From a virus: a stretch of 64,000 nucleotides of DNA. Numbering within the stretch: the stretch's first letter is position 1; each line of letters starts with the position of its first letter. Position numbers and translations under genes: made by a program. Of the stretch, positions 25,269-32,753 are shown piece after piece. The stretch is from positions 1 through 64,000 of IMG/VR virus record IMGVR_UViG_3300032268_000694; one strand, 5' to 3'. Below the pieces are notes generated by a model, which saw nothing but the letters and a program-made list of their open reading frames with translations, did no database searches and was not told where the DNA came from.

Positions 25269-25552
25269 TGTATAAAGAAATAATTGTACTATTGGCTCAA
25301 ACATTGTATAATATCTTCAAAGTATTGGAAATAAAATATACATACCAAAACAAAATAGGAGCTTTATTGTTAAATTCAGTTTGGATAAATTTAGTTGCAT
25401 TAGCATCCACATATTATGCAATTGATGATTTATTAAAAGGTAGATTTACTATTATAATATTTTACATATTAGGTTCTGTTTTAGGAAAATATATTGGAAT
25501 GCAATTGGGAAATCCCCGTAATCAAATTTGGAAAAAATTATTCAAAAAATGA
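25268..25552 (+). CDS. Small multi-span membrane protein (94 aa)
   Basis: The ATG at 25268 overlaps the previous stop by 1 nt; an upstream TTG at 25259 is less likely. Hydrophobic segments at about residues 3-15, 27-45 and 55-75 suggest three spans, with a basic C-terminal tail (RNQIWKKLFKK). The family is not recognised. It sits between a GT2 and an LpxH-like gene, with overlaps on both sides, so it may anchor or transport a glycolipid substrate for them. Confidence 0.6.
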   Translation: MYKEIIVLLAQTLYNIFKVLEIKYTYQNKIGALLLNSVWINLVALASTYYAIDDLLKGRFTIIIFYILGSVLGKYIGMQLGNPRNQIWKKLFKK

Positions 25553-26292
25553 GATATCAAGCAATTGTAGTATCAGATTTACATTTAGGTACTAAAGACT
25601 CCAAAGCAGAAGAATTTATTGAATTTTTAGAAGAACATCCTACTGATCTCCTAATATTAAATGGTGATATTATAGATGGATGGGCTATTAATAGAGGAGC
25701 CAAATGGAAAAAACAACATACAAAGGTTATTTCTAAATTGTTACAATTATCTAACAAAACACAAATAATCTGGATAAGAGGAAATCATGACGAATTTATA
25801 CAAGATTTTATCGGTACGCACCTGGGTAGAATTGAAATTAAAGAAGATTATAGACTTACTATACAATGTTGGGTGGAAAATGATGTTTATAGGAATGAAA
25901 ATTATTACATTTTTCACGGAGATGTTGTGGATGTTTTTATAACCAAATATAAATGGTTATCTAAAATAGGAGCTATTGGATATGACTTTGCACTAACACT
26001 TAATAGATGGTATAATCACTATCGTAAATTAAGAAAGCTACCATACCAATCAATCTCTCAGAAAATTAAAGGTGGTGTTAAAGCAGCTACCAACTATATC
26101 AATGATTTTGAAACAACAGCATTATCTATGGCCTATAAAAAAGGATGTAATGGTGTCATATGTGGACATATCCACCAACCCGAGGATAGAATAATTGATG
26201 GAAAACGTTATTTAAATAGTGGTGATTGGATTGAAAATATGAGTGCTATTTTGGTTGGCAAAGATGGTGATATATGTTTATATAATCACTAA
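25549..26292 (+). CDS. LpxH-like metallophosphoesterase
   Basis: A 247-residue calcineurin-type phosphoesterase, started at the ATGA overlap with the upstream gene. All metal-site motifs are present: S-D-L-H-L-G (D10, H12), N-G-D-I-I-D-G (about 41), R-G-N-H-D-E-F (about 76), F-H-G-D-V-V-D (about 123) and C-G-H-I-H-Q-P (about 203). The spacing and the IHQP ending resemble UDP-2,3-diacylglucosamine diphosphatases, which act in lipid A synthesis. The phage enzyme may change host lipid A or a related glycolipid. The substrate is not proven by the sequence. Confidence 0.8.
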   Translation: MRYQAIVVSDLHLGTKDSKAEEFIEFLEEHPTDLLILNGDIIDGWAINRGAKWKKQHTKVISKLLQLSNKTQIIWIRGNHDEFIQDFIGTHLGRIEIKEDYRLTIQCWVENDVYRNENYYIFHGDVVDVFITKYKWLSKIGAIGYDFALTLNRWYNHYRKLRKLPYQSISQKIKGGVKAATNYINDFETTALSMAYKKGCNGVICGHIHQPEDRIIDGKRYLNSGDWIENMSAILVGKDGDICLYNH

Positions 26293-26299
26293 TATTTAT
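26292..26299 (+). promoter_or_regulatory. Late-type box ATATTTAT
   Basis: The box ends 8 nt before the ATG at 26308 and begins at the stop codon of the upstream gene. It opens the tagged-protein block. Confidence 0.5.
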
Positions 26300-26307
26300 T
26301 GGTAACT

Positions 26308-27063
26308 ATGATCAAGTTACTAGATTTAATTAAGGAAATACAAAACAAACCAAAAGCTATATTCCTGGCTGGTCCCGCTGGCTCTGGTAAAACGTTTACA
26401 TCTGCTCAAATAATACCGAATAAACTAACGGTAGTTAATGTCGATGATACTTACGAAGAATTATTGAAAGCAGCAGGTTTAGGCACTAAAATCGCAGATT
26501 TCACGCAGGATCAATTGTCGCAAGCAGCTAAATTAATGGGTCAAGCTCAAAAAGCAACTAAAGAAAAATACGCACAATTAACTGGAGAAAAACAAGACAT
26601 TATTGTTGATGGTACAGGTGCAGCTAGCAAGCCTTTATTAAAGAAAAAACAAGAATTAGAAGCATTAGGATACGATACAATGATGATCATGATTTGGGTT
26701 TCACCTTACACATCATTAGAACGTAATGCTAGTCGCGATCGTGCATTGCAACCATCTATTGTTTTAAGAACATGGGTTGGTGTAAATCAAAATATTGATA
26801 CATACAGACAAGCATTTGGTAATAATTTTGTTTTAATTAATAATGATCCAAATGGTAAATTAGAATATGATCCTGCTTACGCTAGAGAGAAATTCTTTAA
26901 AACAGTTAAAGGTAGTGGTAAAGTCTACACACCAGACGAGAAAGCTAAGCGTGATAAAGAAATAGCAGACTTAAACGCTAACCTACAACAACTAACACAA
27001 TCAATTCCAGAATTTACATCTATGGATGATGCTAAATCTAAAATAAATAATTTTATTAAATGA
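26308..27063 (+). CDS. Tagged P-loop kinase, zeta-toxin/PNK-like
   Basis: A 251-residue protein. The first 10 residues, MIKLLDLIKE, are the recurrent N-terminal tag; a TTG at 26299 is rejected because it lies in the promoter box. Walker A is A-G-P-A-G-S-G-K-T (about 21-29). V-D-G-T-G-A and an Arg-rich lid (R-N-A-S-R-D-R) match the zeta-toxin/polynucleotide-kinase type of P-loop kinase. It probably phosphorylates a small molecule, nucleic acid end or sugar nucleotide. If the tag is a prohead-targeting peptide, the enzyme would be delivered with the DNA; T4 gp21-type cleavage after L-I-K-E would remove it. The C-terminus is helical. Confidence 0.72.
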   Translation: MIKLLDLIKEIQNKPKAIFLAGPAGSGKTFTSAQIIPNKLTVVNVDDTYEELLKAAGLGTKIADFTQDQLSQAAKLMGQAQKATKEKYAQLTGEKQDIIVDGTGAASKPLLKKKQELEALGYDTMMIMIWVSPYTSLERNASRDRALQPSIVLRTWVGVNQNIDTYRQAFGNNFVLINNDPNGKLEYDPAYAREKFFKTVKGSGKVYTPDEKAKRDKEIADLNANLQQLTQSIPEFTSMDDAKSKINNFIK

Positions 27064-27761
27064 TAAAATTAATAGACATATTAAAAGAATCTATATTAGA
27101 AGCTAAGTATGGAGATGTAGCAGTGATGCCTGCAAAAGGTGTCCAAAGAGGTACATCAGAGTCAGGTGCTAAATCATTTGACATTAATATTGGAAATACT
27201 GATGTTATTAAAAAAATGGCTAAAACACCAATGGGTAAAGCAGGTTCTGCTACTGCATTTAGTTATGAAGGTCCTGGAGGAAAAACATACTCAGAATTTA
27301 GTTGGAAAGAAGATACAAGTCAATGGGATGTTTGGAAAAACATGAATTATTTAATATTAACACCAATAAAACAACAGGTACATTGGTACCATGGAAAAAT
27401 GCCAGGTGGTAGTTATAAAGACGACAAAACAGGAAATTTGCTTCCTGGCTCAACAGGTACTCCACTTCCTGATTTAACAGTAGATAGGTTTGGGTATAAA
27501 GTATATAAAGCATTACTTTTAGAACCTAGTGTAGGGTATATTCAAAGTGATAAATCATCAACCCCAGCAGTTAAAAAATCAGTTTATACTAACTTAATGA
27601 AAGACAATGACTTAGTATGGGTGTCATCGGGTGGTACAGGTGGATTGGATTATGATCAAATAATGATTATTAACCCATCATATGCAGATAAAAATAAACT
27701 GAAGCAACAATTCGAAAAAGAAAATTCAGGTAAAAAAATTTATACATCTAATAATTTTTAG
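27060..27761 (+). CDS. Tagged protein of unknown function (233 aa)
   Basis: The N-terminus MIKLIDILKESILEAKYGD is the clearest form of the recurrent tag, with two possible L/I-x-E cleavage points. The body is mixed alpha/beta, with Gly/Lys-rich loops and conserved-looking patches GYKVYKALLLEPSVGYIQSD and WVSSGGTGG. The function is not recognised. It overlaps the kinase gene by 4 nt and is followed 9 nt later by another tagged enzyme, so the three are likely expressed and packaged together. Confidence 0.65.
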   Translation: MIKLIDILKESILEAKYGDVAVMPAKGVQRGTSESGAKSFDINIGNTDVIKKMAKTPMGKAGSATAFSYEGPGGKTYSEFSWKEDTSQWDVWKNMNYLILTPIKQQVHWYHGKMPGGSYKDDKTGNLLPGSTGTPLPDLTVDRFGYKVYKALLLEPSVGYIQSDKSSTPAVKKSVYTNLMKDNDLVWVSSGGTGGLDYDQIMIINPSYADKNKLKQQFEKENSGKKIYTSNNF

Positions 27762-27770
27762 CAAATAAAA

Positions 27771-28445
27771 ATGATCAAGTTAATAGACATATTGAAAGAA
27801 ATTGCTGGAGAGGCTGGTGGTATTTGGTATCATGGCTCTATGGCCGATATTAATCAAGCTAATTTAGATCCTTTATATAGACAAAATAAGGGTAAAGAGT
27901 TCATGGCTCAAAAAGCTGCAGATAGTGGTCGTACTGGATCTCAAGATGGGGTTGGTATTTATTTTGGCAAAGATAAAACTTGTATAGATTCATTCTGCCC
28001 TATGAGTTATACAGGGTTTTATAATACAAATGCAAAACAAGGGTTTATGTACGAAATGAAACTAAAACTCGATGCTAAAGTAGAAAGAAAAAGCGACTTA
28101 CATGCTATAGGACCAGAAGCTTTTAAGAGATTTAGACAAGAAGGAATAGATGCTTTTACTAATGGCACTGAATTAAATGTATTAAATCCTGAAGCGATAC
28201 AATCTTTTAGAAAGATAATGCAATGGAAAGAATCACCAGCTTTAATACCTATGGTTAGAGGAAAAAAAGGAGAATTAATACAATTTAATAATGAACAAGA
28301 AATGTTAAATTATTTAAAAAAGGAATTAGGTGATTATTCTGTTTTTACAAATAAAGATGGATTTAAAAATTATATTTCTAAAGACGATAATATTGAAAAG
28401 GGTTTTGTAGAATCAAAAGACAGTAAAAAATGGTTCAACGTATAA
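27771..28445 (+). CDS. Tagged ADP-ribosyltransferase-like protein
   Basis: A 224-residue protein. The tag MIKLIDILKEIAGEA precedes G-I-W-Y-H-G-S (about 17-23), then G-V-G-I-Y-F-G (about 61-67), then F-M-Y-E-M-K-L (about 92-98). This order of Y-H-G, G-I-Y-F and a beta strand with Glu is the layout of the ADP-ribosyltransferase fold (H-Y-E group). T4 packages a comparable enzyme, Alt, whose N-terminal peptide is removed by the prohead protease. NAD binding and modification of host RNA polymerase or another target are inferences. The C-terminal third has no recognised motif. Confidence 0.6.
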   Translation: MIKLIDILKEIAGEAGGIWYHGSMADINQANLDPLYRQNKGKEFMAQKAADSGRTGSQDGVGIYFGKDKTCIDSFCPMSYTGFYNTNAKQGFMYEMKLKLDAKVERKSDLHAIGPEAFKRFRQEGIDAFTNGTELNVLNPEAIQSFRKIMQWKESPALIPMVRGKKGELIQFNNEQEMLNYLKKELGDYSVFTNKDGFKNYISKDDNIEKGFVESKDSKKWFNV

Positions 28446-28455
28446 AATATAAATA

Positions 28456-29751
28456 ATGAACTTAGGACAATACTTAGTACAACAACTGTTAGAAGCAGAA
28501 CAAACAACAATTGCTTTGTTTCCTGGTGCTTTCAAACCACCACACAAAGGTCACTTTGCTGTAGTTAAAAAATTATTAGAAAATGCTGATCAAGTAGTTG
28601 TATTAATATCACCTAAAACACGTGAAGGTATTACTGCAGACGAAAGTGTTGCTGTGTGGGAACTATATAAAACATTACTAGATGGTTCTGTTGAAATAAG
28701 AGTTGCAGCAGAAAATCCAGTTAGAGAAACATATGATGTAATTAAAAATAATCCTGATACTAACTTTGTAGTAGCATTTGGTAAAAACGATGCTGATAGA
28801 TTTAGACAAATGGGTAAAAACCCAAATGCAAAAGTATTTGATGCTGGTACGTTTGAAGGCCAAAATGCAACAGGATTAAGAGCAGCATTAGCCGCTAATA
28901 ACGAAGATGCAATCAAACAATTCCTTCCAGATGGTGTTGATATAGCTGATTTCTTAATGGCTTTAAGTAAAGCTAAAAAAGAAGAACCACCTGTTGAAGA
29001 ACCAGCAGCTGCTCCTGCAGCTGAACCAGCTCCAGTAGCAGAATATAAATCTATAAATCAAGACGATACATTTGCTAATTATGTTTTAAGTAAAGAAACA
29101 GAAATAGAGCAAGCAGCACAGGATTTTAATTTTCCTATCCCAGATATAAGATATGCTTTTACTACAGGTAATATGGTTATATTAACAGATGACATTAAAT
29201 CTAAATTAGAAAATAAAGATCATCGTGATGAAGATAAAGGTGCTGGTCCAGCAATGATATTGAATTACGATAAAGACAAATATTATTTAGTATACGGTAG
29301 TCATTTAATACACGGTGAAGATCCTAAAGTATTAATGGCTGTATTAGATCTAGAAGGACCTAAACCATTCCCATTAAAAGAAGGTAAGCTAAACGAAAGC
29401 GAAACAGCGACTATTGGTGAATTTGTAAAGTATGCTATAAAAAACTTGGGAATTCAAAGTCCTCCCCGTAACTTATCGCTATCATACGATACAAATAAAG
29501 CGAAGGAAATGAGGAGTTTTGGTTATTTTAGTCCAAATGATAATAAAATATGGGTTTACTGCGCTAATAGAAATATGGCTGACATATTGAGAACACTAGC
29601 ACACGAATTAGTACACCGTAAGCAAGACGAAGACGGACGTATTAATTACGAAAGCGGTAAAACGGGAAGTGAGATTGAAAACGAAGCAAACGCTATGGCT
29701 GGGGTTTTATTAAGAGATTTTGGCAAACAACACGAAGAAATTTATCAATAG
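28456..29751 (+). CDS. Nucleotidyltransferase-metalloprotease fusion
   Basis: A 431-residue protein. Tag-like start MNLGQYLVQQLLEAE. Residues 19-165 are a cytidylyltransferase-like/NMNAT-type domain: F-P-G-A-F-K-P-P-H-K-G-H (H30-x-G-H33) and N-A-T-G-L-R-A-A-L in place of the usual I-S-x-T-x-x-R. A Pro/Ala/Glu linker (about 178-196) leads to an undefined middle domain. The last part has A-H-E-L-V-H (H383-E-L-V-H387) with E-N-E-A-N-A-M-A-G about 24 residues on as the third ligand, so a zinc metalloprotease-like domain. Joining both activities in one protein is unusual. It may modify NAD metabolism and cleave a host or phage protein; both are inferred. Confidence 0.75.
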   Translation: MNLGQYLVQQLLEAEQTTIALFPGAFKPPHKGHFAVVKKLLENADQVVVLISPKTREGITADESVAVWELYKTLLDGSVEIRVAAENPVRETYDVIKNNPDTNFVVAFGKNDADRFRQMGKNPNAKVFDAGTFEGQNATGLRAALAANNEDAIKQFLPDGVDIADFLMALSKAKKEEPPVEEPAAAPAAEPAPVAEYKSINQDDTFANYVLSKETEIEQAAQDFNFPIPDIRYAFTTGNMVILTDDIKSKLENKDHRDEDKGAGPAMILNYDKDKYYLVYGSHLIHGEDPKVLMAVLDLEGPKPFPLKEGKLNESETATIGEFVKYAIKNLGIQSPPRNLSLSYDTNKAKEMRSFGYFSPNDNKIWVYCANRNMADILRTLAHELVHRKQDEDGRINYESGKTGSEIENEANAMAGVLLRDFGKQHEEIYQ

Positions 29752-29753
29752 TT

Positions 29754-30221
29754 ATGTATATTATTTACTGTGACATGGACGGTGTCCTTGTTGATTTTGA
29801 GAAAGGTTACTACGATTTAACTGGTACCTCTACTAAACAATTTCCTAAGGGTGACAATTCATTTTGGCAACCAATAAGTGATGCTGGTGCTGAATTTTGG
29901 GCTACTTTACCTTGGATGCCTGATGGAAAAGAATTATGGAATTATATTAAGAAATATAAACCAAACATTCTATCATCCCCATCTCAGGACCCATCATCTA
30001 AAGTAGGTAAGGAAGCTTGGTTAACAATGAACTTACAAGGCGGGTATAAGAAAGCATATTTCTATGGTAGAGCTAATAAGCAATTATTCTCAGATAAAAA
30101 TAGAATATTAATTGACGATTTACCAAACACAATTAATGAATGGAATGCTAAAGGTGGTATTGGTATCTTACACACCTCAGCAGCCAACACAATAAAGGAA
30201 CTTAAAAAATTAGGGTTATAA
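29754..30221 (+). CDS. HAD-type 5'(3')-deoxyribonucleotidase-like
   Basis: A 155-residue HAD phosphatase. Motif I is C-D-M-D-G-V-L-V-D-F (residues about 6-15). Ser in I-L-S-S-P-S (about 75) serves as motif II and K-N-R-I-L-I-D-D-L-P (about 115-124) provides motifs III and IV. Size and motifs suit the 5' nucleotidase, deoxy (pyrimidine) group found in many phages, which dephosphorylate nucleotides. It has no N-terminal tag. It overlaps the next gene by 1 nt. Confidence 0.8.
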   Translation: MYIIYCDMDGVLVDFEKGYYDLTGTSTKQFPKGDNSFWQPISDAGAEFWATLPWMPDGKELWNYIKKYKPNILSSPSQDPSSKVGKEAWLTMNLQGGYKKAYFYGRANKQLFSDKNRILIDDLPNTINEWNAKGGIGILHTSAANTIKELKKLGL

Positions 30222-30805
30222 TGGAAGAATCAAAACTACAACGCGAGTTTAATCAACGCGACGTTCAACGTATGCGTAACATTATCACTAAAGATTATAA
30301 CGCTAAAACCACTACTCAAATTGGATATAGTAAAGCTCAAGCAGAACGTAAAGAAGGTGATGTTTGGGAAGAAGGTGGTAAAAACTGGACTCTTAAAAAT
30401 GGTATTAAACAAACTGTGACTCGTTTTGATGAAATTAAAAAAGTTATCAATTTACCTTTAGCTTGTCCTAAATGTAGCAAGGCTATGAAGCCTACTATGT
30501 TGAATAAGAAAATGTGGCCTATACACAAAATGTGTTTTGATTGTGTTATTGAAATGGAATCTGAATTAAAGCGTTTAGGTAAATTTGAAGAATATGCTAA
30601 AAACATTATTCACCGCGGTGCACGAACATACGTTAAGGATCTAGAAGATGCATTATTAGAATTAGCATTATATGAAAACAATGAAAGTTTTGTAACAGAA
30701 GCGGGAGACGTTGAAAAATGGACAGGTAAAGGTATAGACAAAGAAAAAATCACCAAGGAGATACAGGAACACATACAAGAAATCAAGGATCAACTTGATA
30801 CGTAA
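30221..30805 (+). CDS. Zinc-ribbon protein (194 aa)
   Basis: A highly charged N-terminal helix (LQREFNQRDVQRMRNIITKD) is followed by a zinc-ribbon-like site with C-P-K-C (about residues 83-86) and C-F-D-C (about 107-110), then a helical C-terminal domain. The body has no visible catalytic motif. Proteins of this type occur in T4-like phage genomes without a known role. It may bind nucleic acid or act as a structural or regulatory protein. Confidence 0.65.
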   Translation: MEESKLQREFNQRDVQRMRNIITKDYNAKTTTQIGYSKAQAERKEGDVWEEGGKNWTLKNGIKQTVTRFDEIKKVINLPLACPKCSKAMKPTMLNKKMWPIHKMCFDCVIEMESELKRLGKFEEYAKNIIHRGARTYVKDLEDALLELALYENNESFVTEAGDVEKWTGKGIDKEKITKEIQEHIQEIKDQLDT

Positions 30806-30812
30806 TATTTAT
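30805..30812 (+). promoter_or_regulatory. Late-type box ATATTTAT
   Basis: The box ends 28 nt before the ATG at 30841 and overlaps the upstream stop codon region. Confidence 0.45.
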
Positions 30813-30840
30813 AGGTATAATTCACTATAAATTTCTTTTA

Positions 30841-31119
30841 ATGGACAACGTTTGGTCGGTACTTATCACAGCAATTACAGTTTTGAGTGGTACATCAGCC
30901 TTTAGATATTACGAAAAGCGTGCAATACGCAAAGAACGCGATGATGAATTTATTCGTCATGACTGCAAAGATCGTATTACTAAATTAGAAGCATTACTAG
31001 AAAAATCATCCCAAGAAAAAGACGAAATGCGCCAACAGATACTAGATTTAGTAGCTGAAGTGGCTTCATTACGTACTGAAATTAAATACCTAACTGATAA
31101 ACGCATTGGAGGCATATGA
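30841..31119 (+). CDS. Membrane-anchored coiled-coil protein (92 aa)
   Basis: An N-terminal hydrophobic segment (about residues 4-22, VWSVLITAITVLSGTSA) is followed by basic residues and a long coiled coil (CKDRITKLEALLEKSSQEKD onward). Topology and size resemble inner-membrane spanin or holin-accessory proteins, but an outer-membrane partner lipoprotein was not seen beside it. It overlaps the next gene by 4 nt (ATGA). Confidence 0.6.
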   Translation: MDNVWSVLITAITVLSGTSAFRYYEKRAIRKERDDEFIRHDCKDRITKLEALLEKSSQEKDEMRQQILDLVAEVASLRTEIKYLTDKRIGGI

Positions 31120-31436
31120 TTAATTTAATATCTATATTAACTGAGGTTAAAGAAACATTTGAAAATTTTGCTACTGTTCGTGGTAAAGGTGCTGCTAAAA
31201 TTGCTGCTACCGCTGAAGAAAAAGGTGGATTATCCTTATTAACATGGCATCATTTTAAAGTTAAGGCTCCGTATTATAAAAAAGCAACTGAAGGTAAATT
31301 TGATAAAGAAGCAGCTATAAAAGAATTTGAAAAAACACTAAAAAGTATATCATTGAATATGACTCAAATAGAATTCCAACGTGAAGTTGGTCGTTTAGAG
31401 GTATTAGGTGAATTACTAATTAGAGACAAAAAATGA
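31116..31436 (+). CDS. Tagged small protein (106 aa)
   Basis: The start MINLISILTEVKETFENF matches the recurrent tag (L-T-E as a possible cleavage point). The body is a helical, basic domain with W-H-H-F-K-V-K-A-P-Y-Y and an acidic C-terminal helix. Similar short proteins occur in T4-like phages but without a defined role. It overlaps both neighbours by 4 nt. Confidence 0.6.
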   Translation: MINLISILTEVKETFENFATVRGKGAAKIAATAEEKGGLSLLTWHHFKVKAPYYKKATEGKFDKEAAIKEFEKTLKSISLNMTQIEFQREVGRLEVLGELLIRDKK

Positions 31437-32086
31437 GTTATTTAGTAGCAAATATACCACCAATTGAGGTTTATATTGATAAGCGTTTTTTGTATGATTT
31501 TCAAAAAGACGAAAAAGGTAAACTATTAGGAGATGGTGAGTGGGAAAAAGGACATTGGGTTAGTGTAAAATCTATCCCCAACCGTGTATTGTTATTCGAA
31601 ACATACATTGATACCTTTGGTGCTGTGTATGATAAATTACCTATTCACGCGTTTCGTTGGAGACCACTAAAATCAACAGATAAAGTGTTTCCATTAGATT
31701 TCCTACAGCTTTGGGATTGTTTATCGTATAATATATCAGTGATTGAAAAGAGAGTGTTAAGAGGTGTTAAAACGTATACTACAATGAAAGACCAATCCGT
31801 TATGGAAGGTGAATATTTATTTACAATTGATACAGCACATTCTGACCCAAATGAAATAGATTGTGGTTGGAGTGAAACACCAAATGAACATAAGTGTTAC
31901 AATGTATCAAAATTAGATAATGGACAAATATGCGCTCAACCAAACAATAGAACTAAATGGTACCAACCAAGTAGAACTAATGATATAACTGAAAAACCAT
32001 ATTTTAAATATTCCACTAAAATTTGGAAATCAGAAGACTATAGTAAATGGCGTCCATCTGATACTAATTGGGATTATAATAAATAA
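31433..32086 (+). CDS. Protein of unknown function (217 aa)
   Basis: An untagged globular protein with many Trp and Tyr residues. Recognisable segments are VANIPPIEVYIDKRFLYDFQ at the start, HAFRWRPLKSTDKVFPLDFL, and an acidic metal-site-like ID-T-A-H-S-D (about 141-146). A Cys/Trp-rich end follows. The function is not recognised. The segment GEWEKGHWVSVKSI suggests a beta-rich fold. It lies between a tagged protein and a sulfotransferase-like gene. Confidence 0.6.
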   Translation: MSYLVANIPPIEVYIDKRFLYDFQKDEKGKLLGDGEWEKGHWVSVKSIPNRVLLFETYIDTFGAVYDKLPIHAFRWRPLKSTDKVFPLDFLQLWDCLSYNISVIEKRVLRGVKTYTTMKDQSVMEGEYLFTIDTAHSDPNEIDCGWSETPNEHKCYNVSKLDNGQICAQPNNRTKWYQPSRTNDITEKPYFKYSTKIWKSEDYSKWRPSDTNWDYNK

Positions 32087-32091
32087 AATTT

Positions 32092-32742
32092 ATGATATAT
32101 TATTCAGATTATGATTTTGTTTGTGTTGATATTCTTAAAAATGGTTCTACTGGCTTAAGAAAAATATTTAAATTTGTTTTAGGAAGAGAATCAGATGAAT
32201 TATTTTTTATACGCAAACCTCAAATACACATAACAGTAGTTAGAAATCCATATAAAAGATTAATAACACAATTTTATCACATAAATAGAATCCAACTTTG
32301 GAAAGACTTTAAACATACTGTACATCATCCTTTTTTTAAAAAGTGGGTTAAAGAAATATATGAAGATGGATATAAGGGAAATGATAGTCATTTATATAAT
32401 CAAACCCACTTTTTACAATTTTATGAAAACTCAATAGATTATAAAATATTTAAATTAGAAGAATTAGTTGCACATGAATTATTCTTTTTTTTAGATTTAA
32501 CAGAAGAATATAAGATTGAAATAGATAATGAATATAAAAAAATAATAGATGAATTAGAAAAAAATACTCACCATGCTACTAATAATTTAATACAAGGAGT
32601 TTGGCAAAGCTATTATGATGTTGAAACTATTGAAATATGTAACAAATATTATGCAAATGATTTTGTAGCATTTAATTATGAAATTTTTGAACCTGAAGAA
32701 TTTGAACCTATATATTTTGAATACAAACCAAAACTGATTTAA
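32092..32742 (+). CDS. Sulfotransferase-like protein
   Basis: A 216-residue protein with the two PAPS-binding signatures of the sulfotransferase family: K-N-G-S-T-G (about residues 16-21, the 5'-phosphosulfate loop) and V-V-R-N-P-Y-K-R-L (about 53-61, the 3'-phosphate site). The C-terminal Y-A-N-D-F-V-A-F-N-Y matches the end of family-2 carbohydrate sulfotransferases. It probably transfers sulfate to a glycan. The substrate may be host surface polysaccharide or a phage glycan made by the glycosyltransferases here; that is inference. Confidence 0.72.
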   Translation: MIYYSDYDFVCVDILKNGSTGLRKIFKFVLGRESDELFFIRKPQIHITVVRNPYKRLITQFYHINRIQLWKDFKHTVHHPFFKKWVKEIYEDGYKGNDSHLYNQTHFLQFYENSIDYKIFKLEELVAHELFFFLDLTEEYKIEIDNEYKKIIDELEKNTHHATNNLIQGVWQSYYDVETIEICNKYYANDFVAFNYEIFEPEEFEPIYFEYKPKLI

Positions 32743-32749
32743 TATTTAT
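32742..32749 (+). promoter_or_regulatory. Late-type box ATATTTAT, 4 nt from start
   Basis: The box ends 4 nt before the ATG at 32754 and overlaps the upstream stop codon. Confidence 0.5.
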
Positions 32750-32753
32750 TATT

